In this document: positions 5,983 to 8,702 of the stretch, one piece after another
Position numbering within the stretch: the stretch's first letter is position 1
How the letters are laid out: every line of letters starts with the position of its first letter
Assembly (NCBI GenBank): GCA_003648875.1
Contig: QMQC01000052.1
Coordinates: 1-8,702, forward strand
DNA length: 8,702 nucleotides
Direction: 5' to 3'
Source: Actinomycetota bacterium
Lineage (GTDB): Bacteria > Actinomycetota > Acidimicrobiia > Spongiisociales > UBA5794
Position numbers and translations under genes: made by a program
Notes under the pieces: generated by a model
Database searches by the model: none
Told to the model about the DNA's origin: nothing
What the model saw: the letters and a program-made list of their open reading frames with translations, nothing else

Positions 5983-7425
5983 CTATTGACCGCTCTTGGC
6001 GATGGTGAGTAGGAACTCGGCGTTCGATTTCGTCGTCTTCAGGCGGTCGATCAACAGCTCGAGGGCCGCTCCAGCCTCGAGAGCAAGCAATACCCGTCTG
6101 AGCTTCCAGACTTCCTGGAGTTCCGCGGGATCGAAGAGCAGTTCTTCACGACGCGTGCCTGACATCTCGATGTTGATCGCTGGATAGATCCGCTTGTCCG
6201 CAAGCTTGCGATCAAGATGGACTTCCATGTTGCCAGTGCCCTTGAACTCTTCGAAGATGACCTCGTCCATGCGACTCCCCGTATCTACGAGGGCGGTGCC
6301 CATGATCGTGAGGCTTCCACCTTCCTCGATGTTCCGGGCCGCACCGAAGAACCGCTTCGGCGGGTACAGAGCAGTTGAGTCGACACCACCGGACAGAATC
6401 CTGCCCGATGCGGGTGTTGCGAGGTTGTGTGCACGAGCCAGCCTCGTGATCGAATCGAGGAGGATCACAACGTCCTGACCCATCTCGACAAGCCGCTTTG
6501 CACGCTCGATGGCAAGCTCGGACACCTGTGTGTGCTCCTCGGCTGGACGGTCGAACGTGGAGTAGATCACTTCGCCCTTGACGGACCGCTGCATGTCTGT
6601 GACTTCTTCGGGACGCTCGTCCACGAGGACAACCATCAGGTGGCACTCCGGGTTGTTCGCCGTGATCGAAGCAGCGATGTCCTTGAGGACCGTCGTCTTG
6701 CCTGCCTTCGGTGGGGACACGATGAGTCCGCGCTGTCCCTTGCCGATCGGAGCAATCATGTCGATGATCCGAGCCATCATGAGGTCCGGGAATCCGTCGA
6801 CTTCGAGACGGAGTCGCTCGTCAGGGAATAGCGGCGTGAGCGCCGAGAACTTTCGGCGACCCTGAGCTTCCTCTGGGTCAACACCGTTCACCTTGAGGGG
6901 GCGCACGAGTGCTGGGAACTTCTCCTGTGCCCTGGCCGGGCGTATCGGACCTGAGACGATGTCGCCCTTGCGGAGATGGGCCTTGCGAACCACGTTTGCG
7001 GCGACATACACGTCCTTCTCACCCGGCAGGTAGCCGCTGCAACGCAGGAATCCGTAGCCCTCGGGAAGGATGTCGAGAATGCCTTCACGCACCTCGAGAG
7101 TTGATTCGTCGATCGGCTCACGGCTCCGGCTGCGGTTTCGGTTTCGGCTCCGATTCCGGTTCCGACCGCCTTGGCGATCGTCACGGGAACCGTCGCGGCT
7201 CTGGAAGCCGTCGCTGCGGTCGCCACCGGATTCCTCTTTCGGTTCGGACGATGTCACGACCGGTGCTTCCTCGGGAATCGTCGACGGATCGAACTTCTCA
7301 GAGTCGAGGATCGCATCGATCAGCTTCGATTTCTGGAGCCCATCGTGTGCGACATCCACTGATGTCGCGAGATCGCGTAGTGCGGGGAGTTTGAACTCCT
7401 GGAGTTTGGCCCTAGGTGTACTCAT
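5983..7425 (-). CDS. rho: Transcription termination factor Rho
   Basis: This hexameric RNA-dependent ATPase and translocase ends transcription of untranslated RNA. The 480-residue protein has an N-terminal Rho domain (about 1-45). A basic, low-complexity insert (about 60-105, with R-N-R-N-R-S-R-N-R) typical of high-GC Gram-positives follows. The cold-shock-like RNA-binding fold has P-E-G-Y-G-F-L-R (121-128). The ATPase core has Walker A P-P-K-A-G-K-T-T (238-245), D-E-R-P-E-E-V-T (269-276), Walker B V-I-L-L-D (320-324), the Q-loop region near G-G-V-D-S-T-A-L-Y (346-354) and the R-loop K-G-T-G-N-M (395-400). I chose ATG at 7425-7423 because M-S-T-P-R-A-K-L gives the usual N-terminus; the frame extends back to a GTG at 7479 but with non-family residues. 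AAAGGGG lies about 11 nt upstream, rather far. The stop is TAG; L31 follows after 52 nt. Confidence 0.97.
   Translation of the reverse strand: MSTPRAKLQEFKLPALRDLATSVDVAHDGLQKSKLIDAILDSEKFDPSTIPEEAPVVTSSEPKEESGGDRSDGFQSRDGSRDDRQGGRNRNRSRNRNRSRSREPIDESTLEVREGILDILPEGYGFLRCSGYLPGEKDVYVAANVVRKAHLRKGDIVSGPIRPARAQEKFPALVRPLKVNGVDPEEAQGRRKFSALTPLFPDERLRLEVDGFPDLMMARIIDMIAPIGKGQRGLIVSPPKAGKTTVLKDIAASITANNPECHLMVVLVDERPEEVTDMQRSVKGEVIYSTFDRPAEEHTQVSELAIERAKRLVEMGQDVVILLDSITRLARAHNLATPASGRILSGGVDSTALYPPKRFFGAARNIEEGGSLTIMGTALVDTGSRMDEVIFEEFKGTGNMEVHLDRKLADKRIYPAINIEMSGTRREELLFDPAELQEVWKLRRVLLALEAGAALELLIDRLKTTKSNAEFLLTIAKSGQ
7120..7164 (-). repeat. Hexanucleotide-like repeat encoding the Arg/Asn/Ser insert of Rho
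   Basis: Codons 88-102 of rho repeat units of the form CGG/CGA/CGC-AAC/AGC, giving R-N-R-N-R-S-R-N-R-N-R-S-R-S-R. On the plus strand this shows as repeated CGGTTTCGG and CGGCTCCGG blocks. The encoded stretch is strongly basic and probably disordered; in related Rho proteins such inserts add RNA contacts. Confidence 0.6.
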
Positions 7426-7559
7426 CTCGTGAGTGCCCCTTTCGAGATGGTGGATCAGATGGCGCATGGCCTGGAACACAGCGTCATGAGGCTCGAAGCG
7501 TCAATGCCGCTGGGGACACCCCACTACGCGAACCTCGAACGGGTTGCCTGGCGGGGAAT
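7426..7559 (-). other. Probable 5' leader of the rho operon
   Basis: If the promoter at 7566-7595 is used, the transcript begins near 7559 and has a leader of about 134 nt before the rho ATG. It contains a short perfect hairpin, TGGGG-TGT-CCCCA on the minus strand at 7511-7523 (stem 5 bp counting the outer T-A pair, 3-nt loop), with no T-run after it. Rho is known to control its own synthesis through its leader in other bacteria, so a role here is plausible but only inferred. I found no tRNA or known riboswitch fold. Confidence 0.4.
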
Positions 7560-7565
7560 GACGCC

Positions 7566-7595
7566 AGTATAGGTGAGGGCGACAGATAAGTGCAA
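7566..7595 (-). promoter_or_regulatory. Probable sigma-70-type promoter for rho and its operon
   Basis: On the minus strand, TTGCAC (7595-7590) and TATACT (7571-7566) are separated by 18 nt. The -10 box matches 5 of 6 consensus bases; the -35 box matches its first three (TTG) only. The expected transcript start is near 7559. It lies in the only sizeable non-coding gap of the block (7426-7622), between the end of rmuC and rho, so it fits as the main promoter of rho and the genes after it. Confidence 0.55.
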
Positions 7596-7622
7596 CGTTT
7601 GGAGGAGAGTTCGGCCGATGCC

Positions 7623-8702
7623 CTAGACCCGTCCTCCCTTCAGGGGGGACGTGTCGCTTGCGTCACCCGAGTCGAGCGCGGCAGGTTGGGGGTCGGAATC
7701 GCCGAGGTCGAGGCTCTCGATCTTGTCTCCGCGGCTGACGATCTTCGTGGAACTCTTCTTGATGTCCTCGATGTCACGTGCTGCCTGGTCGAAGTGTCTG
7801 TCGAGACTCGACACCCGGGTGTTCAAGCGGCCTATGTCCGTGAGAAGAACGCTGACCTCACGTTGGATGACCGAAGCCTGTTTTCGCATCTCCACATCAC
7901 GCAGAATCGCGCGCACCGTTGTCAGGGTCGCCATGAGGGTTGTCGGTGAAACAAGATAGACCTTGCGTCTGTGACTCTCAGCGATCACCGAGGGGTGGTT
8001 TGCATGGAGCTCCCCGTACACGGCTTCCGATGGTATGAACATGAGCGCGTTCTCCGCGGTTGATGTGTCGTCGTCGATCGCCTGCCCGACATACTTCTCG
8101 GCGATGTCCTTGATGTGCTTCTTGGTGTCGTTCGCCAGTTGCTTGCCAGCCTTGTCGCGATCGATCTGGTTGTCCGCCGCAAGCAATTCCTGGTAGGCCT
8201 TGAGCGGGAACTTCGCATCCACCGAGATGGGGCCGGGAGGGTCGGGCAGCTTGATGAGACAGTCGACCTGCTTGCCGTTGAGGAGCATGGCCTGCATCTG
8301 GTAGGCAAACGATGGAAGCATGCTCTCAACGATGTCTGCCAGCTGGACCTCACCAAAGGCACCTCTGGCAGGGTTGTCGTCAAGGACATGTTGCAGGCTC
8401 ACAACCTGCTCAGAGAGAGCCTTGATGTTGTCCTGGGCCTTGTCGATCGTCTCAAGGCGCTCCTTCAGGCCGGCCAGGGATTCAGCGGTCTCCTTGGACG
8501 ATGAAGCAAGGTTCTTGCTCATTTCGGTTTCGACCTTGGCCAGGCGCTCGCCGAGCGTTTGGCTGAGGTTGGCCTGGGATCTGCTGACGGTGTCCGTCAC
8601 AGCCTTTGCAGACTCGACCTGCTGCTTGGAGACCGTGTCCACCTTGCCAACCAGCAACTGCTGAGCCTGCATCATCTCCATCATGCGTTGCTCGATCCGT
8701 CC
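7623..8702 (-). CDS. rmuC: RmuC-family DNA recombination protein (5' end missing)
   Basis: RmuC proteins have a predicted nuclease-like fold and limit inversion or recombination at short repeats; the exact activity is not well defined. The visible 359 codons include a long coiled coil (about residues 15-100 from the Met at 8684), which follows an N-terminal membrane helix in many members. The RmuC domain then carries G-A-F-G-E-V-Q-L (108-115), the nuclease-like G-P-I-S-V-D-A-K-F-P (151-160), A-L-M-F-I-P-S-E-A-V-Y (213-223) and L-V-S-P-T-T-L (244-250). The C-terminal tail is Ser/Asp rich. The frame is open through the right edge, with G-R-I-E-Q-R before the Met at 8684, so that Met is probably internal and the true start lies outside. 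It ends in TAG, 197 nt before rho, and is probably a separate transcription unit. Confidence 0.92.
   Translation of the reverse strand, partial: GRIEQRMMEMMQAQQLLVGKVDTVSKQQVESAKAVTDTVSRSQANLSQTLGERLAKVETEMSKNLASSSKETAESLAGLKERLETIDKAQDNIKALSEQVVSLQHVLDDNPARGAFGEVQLADIVESMLPSFAYQMQAMLLNGKQVDCLIKLPDPPGPISVDAKFPLKAYQELLAADNQIDRDKAGKQLANDTKKHIKDIAEKYVGQAIDDDTSTAENALMFIPSEAVYGELHANHPSVIAESHRRKVYLVSPTTLMATLTTVRAILRDVEMRKQASVIQREVSVLLTDIGRLNTRVSSLDRHFDQAARDIEDIKKSSTKIVSRGDKIESLDLGDSDPQPAALDSGDASDTSPLKGGRV
7630..7651 (-). other. Inverted repeat at the 3' end of rmuC
   Basis: CGTCCTCCC and GGGGGGACG (plus-strand reading) form a 9-bp stem with one mismatch around a TTCA loop, within the last codons of rmuC just before its TAG. 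No T-run follows on the minus strand, so it is not a standard intrinsic terminator. It could slow 3' decay or be chance from the G-rich codons. Confidence 0.25.

Noticed and set aside
7530..7560. A tRNA-like GTTCGAGGTTCG stretch in the rho leader
   Set aside because: It resembles a T-loop, but no acceptor, D or anticodon stem can be folded around it.

Overview
The window carries a minus-strand block of housekeeping genes typical of a moderately high-GC Actinomycetota. An Acidimicrobiia-like lineage is my best guess, from the gene order, the long Arg/Asn/Ser-rich N-terminal insert in Rho, and the Ala/Glu tail on L31. The phylum is fairly secure from synteny and codon use; the class is only inference. 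I see no mobile element, CRISPR array, tRNA, rRNA or credible plus-strand gene.

Reading in the direction of transcription (high to low coordinates): the 3' part of rmuC (open at the right edge); a 197-bp intergenic region with a good promoter and a leader of about 134 nt; rho; a type-B (zinc-free) ribosomal protein L31 with an acidic repeat tail; a DUF1385/YqhQ-family membrane protein; prfA (release factor 1); prmC (methyltransferase for release factors); a Sua5/YrdC threonylcarbamoyl-AMP synthase; an unrecognised six-helix membrane protein; glyA; a 97-bp gap with a weak possible promoter; an AtpZ-like small membrane protein; and probably the first codons of the next gene at the left edge. 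From rho to glyA the genes are tightly packed (gaps of 0 to 52 nt, several overlaps), so they probably form one operon for termination of transcription (Rho), termination of translation (RF1 and PrmC), tRNA t6A synthesis, ribosome assembly and one-carbon metabolism. It leads into what is probably the ATP synthase cluster.

The main anomaly is in the DUF1385 gene. Its reading frame is stopped by a TAG at 4851-4853 (codon 242), then stays open in the same frame for 72 more codons. That extension carries the family's usual C-terminal motif (PGIWIQ, TTKEP, Q-VEVA) and ends in a TGA that overlaps the prfA start codon by 8 nt. The gene is therefore one 314-residue protein cut by a single in-frame amber codon. 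Six of the nine other genes here end in TAG, which argues against genome-wide recoding. A sequencing or assembly error, a recent nonsense mutation, or local readthrough remain possible.
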